DNA from: Sagittula sp. P11
Lineage (GTDB): Bacteria; Pseudomonadota; Alphaproteobacteria; Rhodobacterales; Rhodobacteraceae
Direction: 5' to 3'
DNA length: 64,000 bases
NCBI RefSeq assembly: GCF_002814095.1
Contig: NZ_CP021913.1
Span: 744,001-808,000, forward strand
In this document: in pieces, positions 52,389 through 62,227 of the stretch
Position numbering within the stretch: position 1 is the first letter of the stretch
Layout: every line of letters starts with the position of its first letter
Translations under genes and position numbers: made by a program
The notes under the pieces: generated by a model
Databases searched by the model: none
Told to the model about the DNA's origin: nothing
Seen by the model: the letters and a program-made list of their open reading frames with translations, nothing else

Positions 52389-54423
52389 CTTGAACTTACC
52401 CGAGGGACAGGGTCGCGCCGGGGAGGAAACTTCCCGGCGCCTTTTCGTTTTCGCTGCAGGCTTCCTGCGGCAGAAACAAGTGCGTCGCATTCTGGATCTT
52501 GCAGGATACCGGGTGTCGCTGGGTATGCCCGGCCCCGACGACCTTGTGGGCGTCTGGGGGCAATCGCCTTACGCCTGGCGCGGCGAACGCATGGCCGAGA
52601 GGTCGGGGGCGTCGCTGGTCCGGGTAGAAGATGCCTTCCTGCGCTCCCTCCATCCCGGTCGGCGGGGAGAGCCGCCCTTCGGCCTGCTGATCGACCGGAG
52701 TGGCGTGCATTTCGACGGCGGTGCGCCGTCCGATCTGGAGCGGCTGCTGGCGACCGAGCCGCTTGACGACCACGCCTTGCTGGAACGCGCACGGGGTGCC
52801 ATGGCGCGGCTGCAGGACGGACGTCTCTCGAAGTACAGCGCCTCCGATCCGGAAGCGGAGGCCCCTGCCCCCGGTTATGTTCTTGTTGTGGATCAGACAG
52901 TTGGCGATGCTTCCGTGCGCGCCTCGGGCGGTGACCGCTCTCGTTTCCTCGAGATGCTGTTCGTCGCACGAGAGGAAAACCCCGGCGCCCGGATCGTCGT
53001 AAAAACCCATCCGGAAACGGCGCAGGCGCTGCGCGACGGCCATTTCCGTGATGAGGACGCAGGCGGCCCTGTCACGCTCTACGACGGCGATGCCAGCCCG
53101 TGGGTTCTGCTTGAAGGCGCGGTCCGGGTCTATACCCTGTCCTCGCAAATGGGGTTCGAGGCAATCGTTGCGGGCCACAAGCCGCGCGTCTTCGGGCGGC
53201 CGTTCTACGCCGGATGGGGCCTGACCGACGACGAAGAGGTCTTCCCCCGCCGAAACCGTCGCCTGACCCGTGCACAGTTGTTCGCAGGCGCGATGATCCT
53301 TTACCCGACATGGTACGACCCACACCGCGACCGGCTGTGTCAGCTTGAGGACGTGATCGGCTCTCTCGAAGCCCGCACGCGCGCCTGGCGCGAGGATCGC
53401 CACGGCTGGATCGTGTCGAGCGCCCGGCTGTGGAAAAGGGGCCTTCTGCAGAAATTCTTCGGCAAGGAGAAGCGCCTGCGGTTCGAAGATGATGTGGACA
53501 AGGCTGTGGAGCTTTCGCAGCAAACCGGCCGCCGCCTGATGATATGGGCCAATGCCGGTGGCGGACGGGGCGTGCATCTGGAGGACGGGTTTCTCAGATC
53601 GCGCGGATTGGGTGCGACGCTGGTGCCGCCCCTGTCTCTCGTGCTCGATCCCGATGGGATTCACTTCGATCCGGAGACACCGTCGGCCCTGGAACACATG
53701 ATTCAACGCCGCGCGGGCGGCCTGCGATCTGACCAGATCGAACGTGTCCACAGACTTATACAGGCGATGGTCTCGGGTGGCTTGTCCAAATACAACCTTT
53801 CGGGCGGATTGCCCGACCTGCCGGAAGGCCACCGCATCCTGGTGCCCGGACAGGTGGAGGACGACGCCTCCATCCTGCGCGGCAGCCCGATGGTCCAGTC
53901 GAACACCGAATTGCTGAAGCGCGCGCGCCAAGCGAACCCGTCCGCTGTCATACTCTGGAAGCCCCACCCCGACGTAGAGGCAGGGCTGCGCAAGGGCGCC
54001 GTCGAGGATCCCATGCGATGGGCGGATGCGCGTCTGGACGGCGCCGATATCGCACAGGTCCTGGATGCCGTGGACGAAGTCTGGACCATGACCTCTCAGA
54101 CCGGGTTCGAGGCGCTGCTGCGCGGTCTCAAGGTGGTGACGCTTGGCGTGCCCTTCTATGCCGGCTGGGGCCTGACTCGCGATCTCGGCCCGATCCCCGC
54201 CCGGCGGCTGAGCGGGCCGCGCCCCTCGCTGGAATCGCTCGTCCACGCGGTATTGATCGATTACCCGCGTTACCACGACCCGCACATGCGCGAGGCTTGC
54301 AGCGTCGAGACGGTCATTCACCGGCTGAAAGAAGGCCCGATCCCACACCCCGGTCCGCTGAATCGCGGCCTGTCGAAACTGCAGGGCGCACTGGCCAGCC
54401 ACACGTGGATCTGGCGGCGTTAA
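52372..54423 (+). CDS. kpsC: KpsC-like capsule Kdo transferase
   Basis: 683 residues; a GTG at 52372 gives the longest plausible protein, with TTG at 52390 as an alternative. Two related glycosyltransferase halves are obvious: the first has VEDAFLRS, IVVKTHPE and RPFYAGWGLTDDEEVFPRR; the second repeats LEDGFLRSRG, ILWKPHPD and VPFYAGWGLTRDLGPIPARR. KpsC alternates beta-2,4 and beta-2,7 Kdo linkages to build the capsule's lipid-linked primer. The internal duplication is normal for the family. Works with KpsS encoded two genes upstream. Confidence 0.92.
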   Translation: MAAGTNLNLPEGQGRAGEETSRRLFVFAAGFLRQKQVRRILDLAGYRVSLGMPGPDDLVGVWGQSPYAWRGERMAERSGASLVRVEDAFLRSLHPGRRGEPPFGLLIDRSGVHFDGGAPSDLERLLATEPLDDHALLERARGAMARLQDGRLSKYSASDPEAEAPAPGYVLVVDQTVGDASVRASGGDRSRFLEMLFVAREENPGARIVVKTHPETAQALRDGHFRDEDAGGPVTLYDGDASPWVLLEGAVRVYTLSSQMGFEAIVAGHKPRVFGRPFYAGWGLTDDEEVFPRRNRRLTRAQLFAGAMILYPTWYDPHRDRLCQLEDVIGSLEARTRAWREDRHGWIVSSARLWKRGLLQKFFGKEKRLRFEDDVDKAVELSQQTGRRLMIWANAGGGRGVHLEDGFLRSRGLGATLVPPLSLVLDPDGIHFDPETPSALEHMIQRRAGGLRSDQIERVHRLIQAMVSGGLSKYNLSGGLPDLPEGHRILVPGQVEDDASILRGSPMVQSNTELLKRARQANPSAVILWKPHPDVEAGLRKGAVEDPMRWADARLDGADIAQVLDAVDEVWTMTSQTGFEALLRGLKVVTLGVPFYAGWGLTRDLGPIPARRLSGPRPSLESLVHAVLIDYPRYHDPHMREACSVETVIHRLKEGPIPHPGPLNRGLSKLQGALASHTWIWRR

Positions 54424-54451
54424 CCTTTATTCACAGGGAATTGGTCCATCT

Positions 54452-54476
54452 CTCTGAGAAATAGTTATTTTCAGAG
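54452..54476. terminator. Possible shared terminator between convergent kpsC and ribD
   Basis: CTCTGAGAA and TTTTCAGAG form a 9-base stem with one G-U pair in an AT-rich 123-base gap; A and T runs flank it on both sides, so it could work in either direction. The stem is weak in GC. Confidence 0.4.
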
Positions 54477-54546
54477 TTGTCCACAGATTTTGATATGCTT
54501 TCGGATAGGTTTTCCGATCATATAAACATCTGGCGACAAAGCACTT

Positions 54547-55650
54547 TTACGTCGCGGAACCCCGCCTCCAGACGTGCTGGACGTCGCCCCCTCGCTGGCA
54601 AACATCCACAAGGGTGAAACGGGGCGCTTCGCGGAGCCTGTCGACCCCCAGCGCGCCTATCCCCGGATGGCCTTCGGCACCCAGTGCCAAGCCCGCGGTG
54701 AACACGTGAAGTTCGTCCACGAGGTCCTGCGCCAGAAGCGATGCGGCCAGCTGGCCGCCGCCCTCGCAGAAGACCCGTGTCAGCCCCTCCTGCCCCAAAG
54801 TCTTCAGCAAAGCCGCGGCATCCAGCCGCCCGCCCGCAAGCGGCACGGTAAGCAGGCGCGCCCCGATGCCCTGCCAGGCGGTCAGCAGGTCACCGCGCGC
54901 ATCCGCCCCGTGGCAGAGCCAGACGGGAACGTCCTTTGCGGTACGGGCAAGGTCGCTGAGCAGCGGCAGGTCGAGGTGGCGCGACGCCACGATGCGGACC
55001 GGAGGCCGGCTGCGGTCAAACCCGCGGACGGTAAGGCGCGGATTGTCGGCGCGGGCCGTCCCGCCCCCGACCAGAACGGCGTCATGACTGGCGCGCAGGG
55101 CGTGCACTGCGTGGCGCGCCTCCGGTCCGGTGATCCACTGGCTTTCGCCGGTCGCCGTGGCGATCCGCCCGTCGACGCTCATGGCCAGTTTCAGCGTCAG
55201 CCAGGGGCGTCCATGCTCGACCCGCAGGAAGAAACCGGCATGGTCATGCATCGCTTCCTGAGCCAGAACCCCGGTGCGGACCTCGATACCGTTTTGCCTC
55301 AGCTTTTCAAACCCTTGCCCGGCGACCCTCGGGTCGCTGTCGGCGATCGGAGCAACCACCCGTGCGACACCGGCCGCAATCAGCGCGTCCGTGCAGGGTG
55401 GTGTCTTGCCGTGATGCGCGCAGGGTTCGAGTGTGACATAGGCCGTTGCGCCGCGGGCGGCCTCCCCGGCCATGGCCAGCGCCTGCGTTTCTGCGTGCGG
55501 GCGGCCCGAAGGCTGCGTCCAGCCCCGCCCGACGACGCGGCCCTTGCGCACGATCAGGCAGCCGACGGCTGGGTTGGGCCAAGTCTGGCCCATGCCGCGG
55601 CGGCCCAAGGCCAGAGCCTGGGCCATAAAGCGCGCGTCGGAAGCCGTCAC
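54547..55650 (-). CDS. ribD: Bifunctional riboflavin biosynthesis deaminase/reductase RibD
   Basis: 367 residues. N-terminal cytidine-deaminase-like domain with zinc site HAE ([12 protein letters not shown]) and [17 protein letters not shown]-terminal NADPH reductase domain with [53 protein letters not shown] and [13 protein letters not shown]. Performs the second and third steps of riboflavin synthesis. Its start overlaps the nrdR stop by 4 bases. The usual downstream partner ribE has been separated from it by the capsule genes. Confidence 0.95.
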   Translation of the reverse strand: MTASDARFMAQALALGRRGMGQTWPNPAVGCLIVRKGRVVGRGWTQPSGRPHAETQALAMAGEAARGATAYVTLEPCAHHGKTPPCTDALIAAGVARVVAPIADSDPRVAGQGFEKLRQNGIEVRTGVLAQEAMHDHAGFFLRVEHGRPWLTLKLAMSVDGRIATATGESQWITGPEARHAVHALRASHDAVLVGGGTARADNPRLTVRGFDRSRPPVRIVASRHLDLPLLSDLARTAKDVPVWLCHGADARGDLLTAWQGIGARLLTVPLAGGRLDAAALLKTLGQEGLTRVFCEGGGQLAASLLAQDLVDELHVFTAGLALGAEGHPGIGALGVDRLREAPRFTLVDVCQRGGDVQHVWRRGSAT

Positions 55651-56123
55651 TTGGCCGGCGGCGGCAGGTTCGGGTCGGGCCGCAGCTCGGAGACGAACTT
55701 GTCGAAGTCGTCCGCCGCCTGGAAGTTCTTGTAAACGCTGGCAAACCGGACGTAGGCCACGGTGTCGATACGGGCCAGCGTCTCCATCACGATCTCGCCG
55801 ATCATCTTGGAGGGGATGTCGGTTTCGCCCATGCTTTCCAGCCGCCGCACGATCCCGGAAATCATCTGGTCGATGCGCTCCGGCTCTATCGGGCGTTTCT
55901 GGAGGGCGATCCGGATCGAGCGTTCCAGCTTGTCGCGGTCGAAATCCTCGCGCCGTCCGTTGGACTTGATGACCACGAGGTCACGCAGCTGCACACGCTC
56001 GTAGGTGGTGAAACGCCCGCCGCAGGCGGGGCAGAAGCGACGGCGGCGGATCGACACGTGGTCTTCGGCCGGCCGGGAGTCCTTCACTTGAGTGTCGATA
56101 TTTCCGCAAAACGGGCAGCGCAT
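55647..56123 (-). CDS. nrdR: NrdR, ribonucleotide reductase repressor
   Basis: 158 residues, standard. N-terminal zinc ribbon [18 protein letters not shown] ... [17 protein letters not shown] with four cysteines, then the ATP-cone domain ([24 protein letters not shown]). Binds dATP/ATP and represses nrd genes at NrdR boxes. The pairing nrdR-ribD is conserved in bacteria. The 148-base gap upstream is AT-richer and must hold its promoter; I could not fix the boxes. Confidence 0.96.
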   Translation of the reverse strand: MRCPFCGNIDTQVKDSRPAEDHVSIRRRRFCPACGGRFTTYERVQLRDLVVIKSNGRREDFDRDKLERSIRIALQKRPIEPERIDQMISGIVRRLESMGETDIPSKMIGEIVMETLARIDTVAYVRFASVYKNFQAADDFDKFVSELRPDPNLPPPAK

Positions 56124-56271
56124 CGGCCTGTCCCCTCGTTTCTCAATGTTCCTGCCTCGGTCATGGGGTTGTTCCCCAATTATCCACAGTCACTATAGGA
56201 CGGCGCCCAAGTTTTGGGTAGAGAAATAATCTTCCCCCCAGATGGTGCTGTGTTTACGCAACGCGAAGGCG

Positions 56272-57009
56272 TCATTCACTGGCGGGAGCGCCGAGAACGG
56301 CGGGCCGGACCTGCTTTCCCGCCTTCAGATCGGCCTCCCGCTTCGTCATCCATGCGGCGATGGCCTCCACGTCCGGGTCGGTCTGTTCGATCCATTCGAG
56401 GCACCACGCCATTTCCTTCTGCAGCGCCTCTTGCGGCACTTCGGACAGATCGCGCGCCGGATCGTCCCAGCGCGGACCGCCCAGATAGACCGCCGCGAAC
56501 ATGATCTTCGCCTTCTGCGGTGGCGTTCCGTTGACCAAAAGCGCCTCGTAGAACATGCGGTGCACGTCCTGCCACGCGCGGGTGCGCCACGTCGGCAGGG
56601 CATCGTTGCCGACACCGCAATAGGCATCGTGCAGCGCCGCCGCCATGAGGTATTCGCGACTTTGGCGGTCCCCGATGAGCGGCGCGAAGATCGGCGGGAT
56701 CGTGGCACCGTCGGTCAGTGTCTGCCGGGGAGCGGTCCATGTCTCGCCGCTGGCGTCGATGAACTCGATCTCGTCCCGGGTGGGCAGGAAGGCTTGGTTG
56801 AACCCCTCCATGAAGACGGGCTGCCCCTGCATCTCCAGCGGCCCGCCGATGAACCTGCAGCGCGTCTCGCGATCCGCAAGGTCGAGGCAGGTCTGGGCCA
56901 CCTGCGCTGCCCGGCGCGCGATGATCTCCGGCAAGCCGATCACCGCACCGGCAATGCCGATGGCCGCCACTGTGGCGAGAGCAAGGAAAAGACGGCGGGG
57001 GCGTGGCAT
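56272..57009 (-). CDS. DUF1353 protein, membrane-anchored
   Basis: 245 residues. N-terminal hydrophobic helix after RPRR (LFLALATVAAIGIAGAVIGL) suggests an inner-membrane anchor or uncleaved signal. The DUF1353 core reads WTAPRQTLTDGATIPPIFAPLIG, then MAAALHDAYC and the DVHRMFYEALLVNG block with conserved Asp/His residues reminiscent of a metal or hydrolase site. DUF1353 is common in phage-related and marine bacteria; function unknown. It is alone on the minus strand and not part of nrdR transcription direction conflict: both read leftward, 148 bases apart. Confidence 0.8.
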   Translation of the reverse strand: MPRPRRLFLALATVAAIGIAGAVIGLPEIIARRAAQVAQTCLDLADRETRCRFIGGPLEMQGQPVFMEGFNQAFLPTRDEIEFIDASGETWTAPRQTLTDGATIPPIFAPLIGDRQSREYLMAAALHDAYCGVGNDALPTWRTRAWQDVHRMFYEALLVNGTPPQKAKIMFAAVYLGGPRWDDPARDLSEVPQEALQKEMAWCLEWIEQTDPDVEAIAAWMTKREADLKAGKQVRPAVLGAPASE

Positions 57010-57143
57010 GAGGGGCTGTGACTGGTCCTGAAAAAGGGTCGAACGATACGCTAGCAGAGCGTGGGGAGGGATGCGATGCGGCTTTGGCGATCAAGACGTC
57101 CGTGCCGCTCGCATTTGAAACGGGGGCCGGGCACAGGCATCCC

Positions 57144-57554
57144 TCAGCCTAGGTGGGCGGCCACTTGGCGTTGATGCGGTGCCGATCTGTGCTCGAACAG
57201 GTAGATCCCCTGCCACGTCCCCAGCGCGAGCCGCCCCTGCGTGACCGGGATCGTCAGGGACACGGGCATCAGCGCCGCCTTGATGTGCGCGGGCATGTCG
57301 TCGGGACCTTCGTACGTGTGAGTCAGGTAGGCCATCGAGGGATGCGTGCTGGGTGGCACGAGCCGGTCAAAGAAGGCACGCAGATCCGTCTGCACCTCCG
57401 GGTCGGCATTCTCCTGGATCAGCAGGGAGGCCGAGGTGTGCCGGACGAACAGCGTCAGCAGGCCATCGCCCCCCTGCCCGGCCCAACGCGTCACGTCGCG
57501 GGTGAATTCGTAGAGGCCGGGGCCGGTTGTCGAAATCGTGAAGGTTGTCTGCAC
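57144..57554 (-). CDS. YjbQ/UPF0047 family protein
   Basis: 136 residues from a GTG at 57554; longer frames run into the divergent promoter and give an unlikely Arg-rich leader. Family blocks: VQTTFTISTTGPGLYEFTRDVTRWA, LLTLFVRHTSASLLIQENADPEVQTDL, and GPDDMPAHIKAALM with GRLALGTWQGIYLFEHR at the end. Members such as E. coli YjbQ form trimers and show weak thiamine-phosphate synthase activity; the physiological role is uncertain. Divergent from the dienelactone hydrolase gene with a 101-base gap. Confidence 0.9.
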   Translation of the reverse strand: MQTTFTISTTGPGLYEFTRDVTRWAGQGGDGLLTLFVRHTSASLLIQENADPEVQTDLRAFFDRLVPPSTHPSMAYLTHTYEGPDDMPAHIKAALMPVSLTIPVTQGRLALGTWQGIYLFEHRSAPHQRQVAAHLG

Positions 57555-57655
57555 TGATTGTCTCTGTGGTTCTGAACGAGTCGTCCTAACCTTCCTTGCA
57601 TCCACGTGAACGCGCCGCAACGGCAATGGACGTGGGGCCACAAGGGAGAGGAAGA

Positions 57656-58561
57656 ATGAACGATCATACGCCGCCGCGCCGGATGACCGCCGAGGATTTC
57701 GACCAGGAACTGCTGGATCTTTACGATTTCTACGCACACGGGAAGATCTCGAAACGGGAGTTCCTCGATGGTGCGGCCCGGTTCGCGGTGGGCGGTCTGA
57801 CAGCCGCTGCCCTGCTGAACATGCTTTCTCCGAATTATGCGCTGGCGGAACAGGTCAGTTTCAACGACCCCGACATTCTGCCGGAATACGTGATGTACCC
57901 GTCCCCCAACGGGCACGGCGAGGTGCGCGGCTACCTCGTGACCCCGGCCGGAGCCGAAGGTCCGCTGCCTGCGGTCGTCGTCATTCACGAGAACCGCGGC
58001 CTGAACCCCTACATCGAGGACGTCGCGCGCCGTCTGGCAAAGGCCGGGTTCATCGCGGTTGCGCCGGACGGTCTGACCTCTGTCGGCGGCTACCCCGGCA
58101 ATGACGCAGAGGGGCGAGAGCTGCAGCAGACGGTCGACAGCACCAAGCTGATGAACGATTTCTTCGCGGCCTACGAATGGCTTGCCGCGCATGAGGCCAC
58201 GACGGGCAAAGTCGGATGCGTGGGGTTCTGCTATGGCGGCGGGGTCTGCAATGCCCTCGCAGTTGCCTATCCCGAACTGAACGCATCGGTGCCGTTCTAC
58301 GGTCGTCAGGCGAATGCGGCGGACGTGCCGAAGATCGAAGCGCCGCTCCTGCTGCACTATGCCGAGCTGGACGAACGCGTCAACGAAGGCTGGCCGGAGT
58401 ACGAGGCGGCGCTCAAGGAGCACGGCAAGACCTACACGGCGCACATTTATCCGGGGGTCAACCACGGCTTCCACAACGATTCAACGCCGCGTTACGACGA
58501 GGCGGCTGCGGAACTGGCGTGGCAAAGAACGCTCGCCTTCTTCAACGAGCACCTGAGCTGA
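57656..58561 (+). CDS. Dienelactone hydrolase family protein, exported
   Basis: 301 residues from the ATG at 57656 with GGGAGAGGAAG upstream. A 60-residue N-terminal region contains [32 protein letters not shown], a Tat-like export signal with a single Lys-Arg pair. The alpha/beta hydrolase core shows [25 protein letters not shown] (oxyanion strand with Glu), nucleophile Cys in [15 protein letters not shown], and His in VNHGFHND, the Cys-His-Asp triad of DLH. Likely periplasmic; substrate unknown. Related proteins are called carboxymethylenebutenolidases. Confidence 0.88.
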   Translation: MNDHTPPRRMTAEDFDQELLDLYDFYAHGKISKREFLDGAARFAVGGLTAAALLNMLSPNYALAEQVSFNDPDILPEYVMYPSPNGHGEVRGYLVTPAGAEGPLPAVVVIHENRGLNPYIEDVARRLAKAGFIAVAPDGLTSVGGYPGNDAEGRELQQTVDSTKLMNDFFAAYEWLAAHEATTGKVGCVGFCYGGGVCNALAVAYPELNASVPFYGRQANAADVPKIEAPLLLHYAELDERVNEGWPEYEAALKEHGKTYTAHIYPGVNHGFHNDSTPRYDEAAAELAWQRTLAFFNEHLS

Positions 58562-58583
58562 AAAAGTACTGAAAGCGAAAAGC

Positions 58584-58608
58584 GGACGCGCCGGGAGGTG
58601 GCGCGCCC
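58584..58608. terminator. Hairpin between convergent hydrolase and small secreted-protein genes
   Basis: GGACGCGCC and GGCGCGCCC pair with one mismatch around a 7-base loop in the 60-base gap between the two stop codons. A-rich sequence lies on the left (giving a T-rich side for leftward transcription). A probable shared terminator. Confidence 0.5.
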
Positions 58609-58621
58609 GCCAAAGGGGCAA

Positions 58622-58873
58622 TCAGACGTCCCGGACCACGCAGGCCACGCTGGGAAGACCATCGGCTGAGGAGGCCGGAAGCGGACGACCGCTGTCCGAC
58701 ACGATGGGCATCTGCGCCACTTGCGCGAGCGTTTCCTGGCAGCGGGCGAGGTCGTCGGGGGACACTTCGATCTCGATCACTTCCGGCTCGACGGGTGCAA
58801 GAAACTCGGTCGCGGCGAATGCGGCCGTGGCACTTGCGGTCAGGGCGAACAGGTAAACTGGCAGCTTGTTCAT
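58622..58873 (-). CDS. Small secreted protein, unknown
   Basis: 83 residues. Signal peptide MNKLPVYLFALTASATAAFA with a plausible AFA cleavage site. The mature part is acidic (TEFLAPVEPEVIEIEVSPDDLARCQETLAQVAQM) and has two cysteines, near residues 45 and 78, that may pair. No family recognised. Between convergent and divergent neighbours, so transcribed alone. Confidence 0.72.
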   Translation of the reverse strand: MNKLPVYLFALTASATAAFAATEFLAPVEPEVIEIEVSPDDLARCQETLAQVAQMPIVSDSGRPLPASSADGLPSVACVVRDV

Positions 58874-59039
58874 CTCTTTGCTCTCCTTCGTGTTGATAAC
58901 TAGGAGACGCCGGAAATGGTTCCCGCTACGCTAAAGGTTTGCATTCGAAGCGAAGAATTCCGGGATTTTTCAATCGCATCGCATGGAAACCTGCGGCGGC
59001 GCACACGTTGATCCGATGAAAGACGAAAGGACACAAGAC

Positions 59040-59711
59040 ATGAGCAAGACACTTTTCATCACCGGCGCCTCTTCGGGGATCGGGGCCGCGACGGCCCGGG
59101 CTGCGGTGGCGCGCGGCTGGACAGTCGGGCTGTTCGCACGTTCCGAGGACAAGCTTTCAGCACTGGCGGATGAACTCGGGGACGCCGCACTTCCCTTGGT
59201 GGGCGATGCGACCTCGCTTGAGGAACAGCGCGCGGCAATCGGCAAGCTGGTGGACCGCTTCGGCGGTCTGAACGCGGCCTTCGCCAACGCGGGCACAGGC
59301 CTCTCCGCTGCGGGAACAGAGAAGGGCGACCCTGACGAGTGGGAAACGCTGGTACAACTGAACGTGCTGGGTCTGCTGTGGACCGTCAAGGCGGCGATGC
59401 CGGCACTGAAGTCCAGCAAGGGCCACATGCTGCTGACCGGTTCCGCCGCCGGCCGGACGCACATCAAGGGATCGGTCTATGGCGCGTCGAAGTGGTTCGT
59501 GCACGGCTACGGCGGCAACCTCGCCGAGGAAATGCGCGAATGGGGAGGACGCTGCACGGTGATCGCACCGGGCATGGTGGATACGCCGTTCTTTGACGAG
59601 GCAAAGCCGGACAAGCTGAAGCCGGAGGACATTGCCGACGCGGTGGTCTTCGCGCTGGAAGCCGATCCGCGCGCCTGCGTGCAGGAAATCTTCGTGATGC
59701 CGACCGGCTGA
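59040..59711 (+). CDS. Short-chain dehydrogenase/reductase
   Basis: 223 residues from the ATG at 59040 with AAAGGA upstream; an in-frame start 57 bases earlier lacks a ribosome site. Classical SDR: TGASSGIG cofactor loop, NAG motif (FANAGTG), catalytic Ser in LTGSAAG and YGASK with Tyr and Lys. The Arg in FARSEDKL suggests NADPH preference. C-terminal ACVQEIFVMPTG resembles the YdfG/serine-type dehydrogenases. Substrate unknown. Followed by a strong terminator. Confidence 0.92.
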   Translation: MSKTLFITGASSGIGAATARAAVARGWTVGLFARSEDKLSALADELGDAALPLVGDATSLEEQRAAIGKLVDRFGGLNAAFANAGTGLSAAGTEKGDPDEWETLVQLNVLGLLWTVKAAMPALKSSKGHMLLTGSAAGRTHIKGSVYGASKWFVHGYGGNLAEEMREWGGRCTVIAPGMVDTPFFDEAKPDKLKPEDIADAVVFALEADPRACVQEIFVMPTG

Positions 59712-59736
59712 TCCCGAGGGCACTCCGCAAAGAAAA

Positions 59737-59766
59737 GACGCGCCCAGCACCGGGCGCGTCTTTTTT
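59737..59766. terminator. Bidirectional rho-independent terminator
   Basis: Perfect 9-base stem GACGCGCCC/GGGCGCGTC with a 6-base loop, followed by TTTTTT on the plus strand and preceded by AAAGAAAA, which gives a T tract for the minus strand. Serves the convergent SDR gene and the HlyU-like gene. Confidence 0.9.
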
Positions 59767-59832
59767 CAGGCGGCCCACTCGGGCGCGCAACTTGTCATGC
59801 AACTCAGTACGCTGTCCGGACAGCCCCGGGCG

Positions 59833-60108
59833 TCAGGAAAAGATCCGGGCGCCCTGCTGGTCGATCATCTGCTTTGCCTTGGCGACGGAGGCTTCGCGCG
59901 CCTCGTCTGCGTCACGAATGACGTCGGCGCGGATCAAGCGATGAGTGCGGGTTTCGCCGTCCATATCCGCCTCGATGATCGCGCAGATGCGGAACCCGCC
60001 ATCTTCCGACATCGGCTGAGGGATGATGCGAAAGCCCTCGTAGTCAATGGCTTCGGCGGCGGGCTTTGGAGCCTCGCCGCCGCCGAAGAGTTTGTTCCAG
60101 ATGGACAT
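59833..60108 (-). CDS. HlyU-family protein
   Basis: 91 residues. Opens MSIWNKLFGGGEAPKPAAEAIDYEGFRIIPQPMSEDGGFRICAII, then RTHRLIRADVIRDADEAREASVAKAKQMIDQQG, the HlyU/DUF pattern of small proteins in alphaproteobacteria. The name comes from a Vibrio haemolysin activator, but this short alphaproteobacterial family lacks a clear DNA-binding helix-turn-helix, so a regulator role is uncertain. It starts 9 bases after rpoD and is probably co-transcribed with it. Confidence 0.82.
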   Translation of the reverse strand: MSIWNKLFGGGEAPKPAAEAIDYEGFRIIPQPMSEDGGFRICAIIEADMDGETRTHRLIRADVIRDADEAREASVAKAKQMIDQQGARIFS

Positions 60109-60117
60109 GACCGCGCC

Positions 60118-62109
60118 TTACTGGTCGAGGAAGGAGCGCAGCTTGCGCGACCGCGACGGGTGCTTGAGCTTGCGGAGCGCCTTCGCCTCGATCTGGCGGA
60201 TACGTTCGCGGGTCACGCTGAACTGCTGGCCGACTTCTTCCAGCGTGTGGTCGGTGTTCATGCCGATGCCAAAGCGCATCCGCAGAACCCGCTCCTCGCG
60301 CGGGGTAAGGGACGACAGCACGCGGGTCGTGGTTTCCTTCAGGTTTTCCTGAATGGCGGAATCCAGCGGCAGGATCGCGTTCTTGTCCTCGATGAAATCG
60401 CCGAGCTGGCTGTCCTCCTCGTCGCCGATGGGCGTTTCGAGAGAGATCGGCTCCTTGGCGATCTTCATCACCTTGCGGACCTTCTCGAGCGGCATCTGCA
60501 GCTTTTCCGCCAGCTCTTCCGGGGTCGGCTCGCGGCCGATCTCGTGCAGCATCTGGCGACCGGTGCGGACCAGTTTGTTGATCGTCTCGATCATGTGGAC
60601 CGGGATACGGATCGTCCGCGCCTGGTCCGCGATGGACCGGGTGATGGCCTGACGGATCCACCATGTCGCGTAGGTCGAGAACTTGTAGCCGCGGCGATAC
60701 TCGAACTTGTCCACCGCCTTCATCAGGCCGATGTTGCCTTCCTGGATGAGGTCGAGGAACTGCAGGCCGCGGTTGGTGTATTTCTTGGCGATGGAGATCA
60801 CGAGACGCAGGTTCGCCTCGACCATTTCCTTCTTGGCCTGCCGGGCTTCTTTCTCGCCCTTCTGCACCTGGTTCACGATGCGGCGGAATTCAGAGATATC
60901 CAGCCCCACGTACTGACCGACCTGCGCCATGTCGGTGCGCAGCTCCTCCACCTTGTCGGCGGAGCGCTCGATGAACATCTGCCAGCCGCGCCCGGACTTC
61001 TCGGCCATGCGCTCAAGCCAGTTCGGATCGAGCTCGTGACCGCGATACTCGTCCACGAATTCGCGACGGTTGATGCGGGCCTGGTCGGCCAGCTTCACCA
61101 TGGCGGAGTCGATGGACATGATGCGCTTGTTGATGCCGTAAAGCTGGTCGATCAATGCTTCGATGCGGTTGTTGTGCAGGTGAAGGCCGTTCACCAGTTC
61201 GACGATCTCGCCGCGGAGCTTCTGGTAGGTTGCCTCGTCATCGGAGTCGAAGGAGCCGTCCTCGTTCAGGGTGGCCGAGATCCGGCTGTCCTGCATTTCG
61301 GCCAGTTGCTCGTAGTCGCGGGCGATGCGGTCGAGGGTTTCGAGAACGCGCGGCTTCAGCGCCGTCTCCATCGCGGCGAGCGACATGTTGGCCTGCTCGT
61401 CGTCGTCCTCGTCATCGTCGCGGCTGATCGGGTTGCCGTCGGCGTCGTATTCCGGTTCGTCCGATTTCTGCTGTGTGCCCGTCTCGACGTTGGACGCATC
61501 CACCACGGGTTCGTCCAGTTCACCGTCCTCGCCCATCTGGCCGGAGAAGGTGGTCTCGAGGTCGATCACATCACGCAGAAGGATGTCTTCGGACAGAAGT
61601 TCCTCGCGCCAGATGGTGATCGCCTGGAACGTCAGCGGGCTTTCGCAGAGCCCGAGGATCATAGTGTTCCGACCAGCCTCGATCCGCTTGGCTATGGCGA
61701 TCTCGCCTTCGCGCGACAGCAGTTCGACGCTGCCCATCTCGCGCAGGTACATGCGCACCGGGTCGTCCGTGCGGTCGAGCTTTTCGGTCGTGCCAGATCC
61801 CAGCGCGACCTCGCCGCCGCGCTTGGCTTCGACAAGATCGGTCGAGCCCTTGCCGGACTCGTCTTCCTCGGCTTCCTCGTCGTCCTCGGTCACCTGGATG
61901 CCCATTTCCGAGAGCATCGACATGACGTCCTCGATCTGGTCCGAGGACACCTGATCCGGCGGCAGAACCTGGTTGAGCTGGTCGTAGGTGATGTATCCAC
62001 GCTCGCGCGCTTCGGCGATCATCTTCTTGACCGCAGCCTGCGACATGTCGAGGCTGATCTCTTCTTCCTGGTCGTCGGATTTGGCGTCTTCGTTGTCCTT
62101 GGCTGCCAT
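60118..62109 (-). CDS. rpoD: RNA polymerase primary sigma factor RpoD
   Basis: 663 residues. Acidic N-terminal region 1.1, then region 1.2 ([31 protein letters not shown]), a long non-conserved insert with an acidic stretch (about 200-240), regions 2.1-2.4 ([65 protein letters not shown]), region 3 and region 4 with the final helix-turn-helix ([33 protein letters not shown]). Housekeeping sigma-70. Downstream of dnaG in the classic macromolecular-synthesis order; rpsU is not present. Confidence 0.97.
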   Translation of the reverse strand: MAAKDNEDAKSDDQEEEISLDMSQAAVKKMIAEARERGYITYDQLNQVLPPDQVSSDQIEDVMSMLSEMGIQVTEDDEEAEEDESGKGSTDLVEAKRGGEVALGSGTTEKLDRTDDPVRMYLREMGSVELLSREGEIAIAKRIEAGRNTMILGLCESPLTFQAITIWREELLSEDILLRDVIDLETTFSGQMGEDGELDEPVVDASNVETGTQQKSDEPEYDADGNPISRDDDEDDDEQANMSLAAMETALKPRVLETLDRIARDYEQLAEMQDSRISATLNEDGSFDSDDEATYQKLRGEIVELVNGLHLHNNRIEALIDQLYGINKRIMSIDSAMVKLADQARINRREFVDEYRGHELDPNWLERMAEKSGRGWQMFIERSADKVEELRTDMAQVGQYVGLDISEFRRIVNQVQKGEKEARQAKKEMVEANLRLVISIAKKYTNRGLQFLDLIQEGNIGLMKAVDKFEYRRGYKFSTYATWWIRQAITRSIADQARTIRIPVHMIETINKLVRTGRQMLHEIGREPTPEELAEKLQMPLEKVRKVMKIAKEPISLETPIGDEEDSQLGDFIEDKNAILPLDSAIQENLKETTTRVLSSLTPREERVLRMRFGIGMNTDHTLEEVGQQFSVTRERIRQIEAKALRKLKHPSRSRKLRSFLDQ

Positions 62110-62136
62110 GCGGCTCTCCTGATCGAAGGGGAGGAC

Positions 62137-62178
62137 GAATCACTGATTGACCGACTCAATAGCGTCTTTGAGTGATTC
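62137..62178 (-). repeat. Inverted repeat in the rpoD leader
   Basis: GAATCACT (62137-62144) and AGTGATTC (62171-62178) are perfect inverted arms; a second arm ACTCAA (62154-62159) can pair with TTGAGT (62168-62173), overlapping the first. The two pairings are mutually exclusive, within the 118-base dnaG-rpoD gap just before the rpoD start. May be a leader hairpin; function unknown. Confidence 0.45.
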
Positions 62179-62227
62179 GGGAACCCGTCTACCCTTATTT
62201 CTTTACCTTTTTCTCACCGAAGTGACG

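Noticed and set aside
52372-54423. Internal duplication in the KpsC-like protein as a recent gene fusion
   Set aside because: Two related transferase halves are a standard feature of KpsC, so the repeat is not unusual.
49027-56271. FMN riboswitch controlling ribE or ribD
   Set aside because: I looked for the conserved RFN-element start and core in the gaps before ribE and nrdR-ribD and saw none; the gaps are also short.
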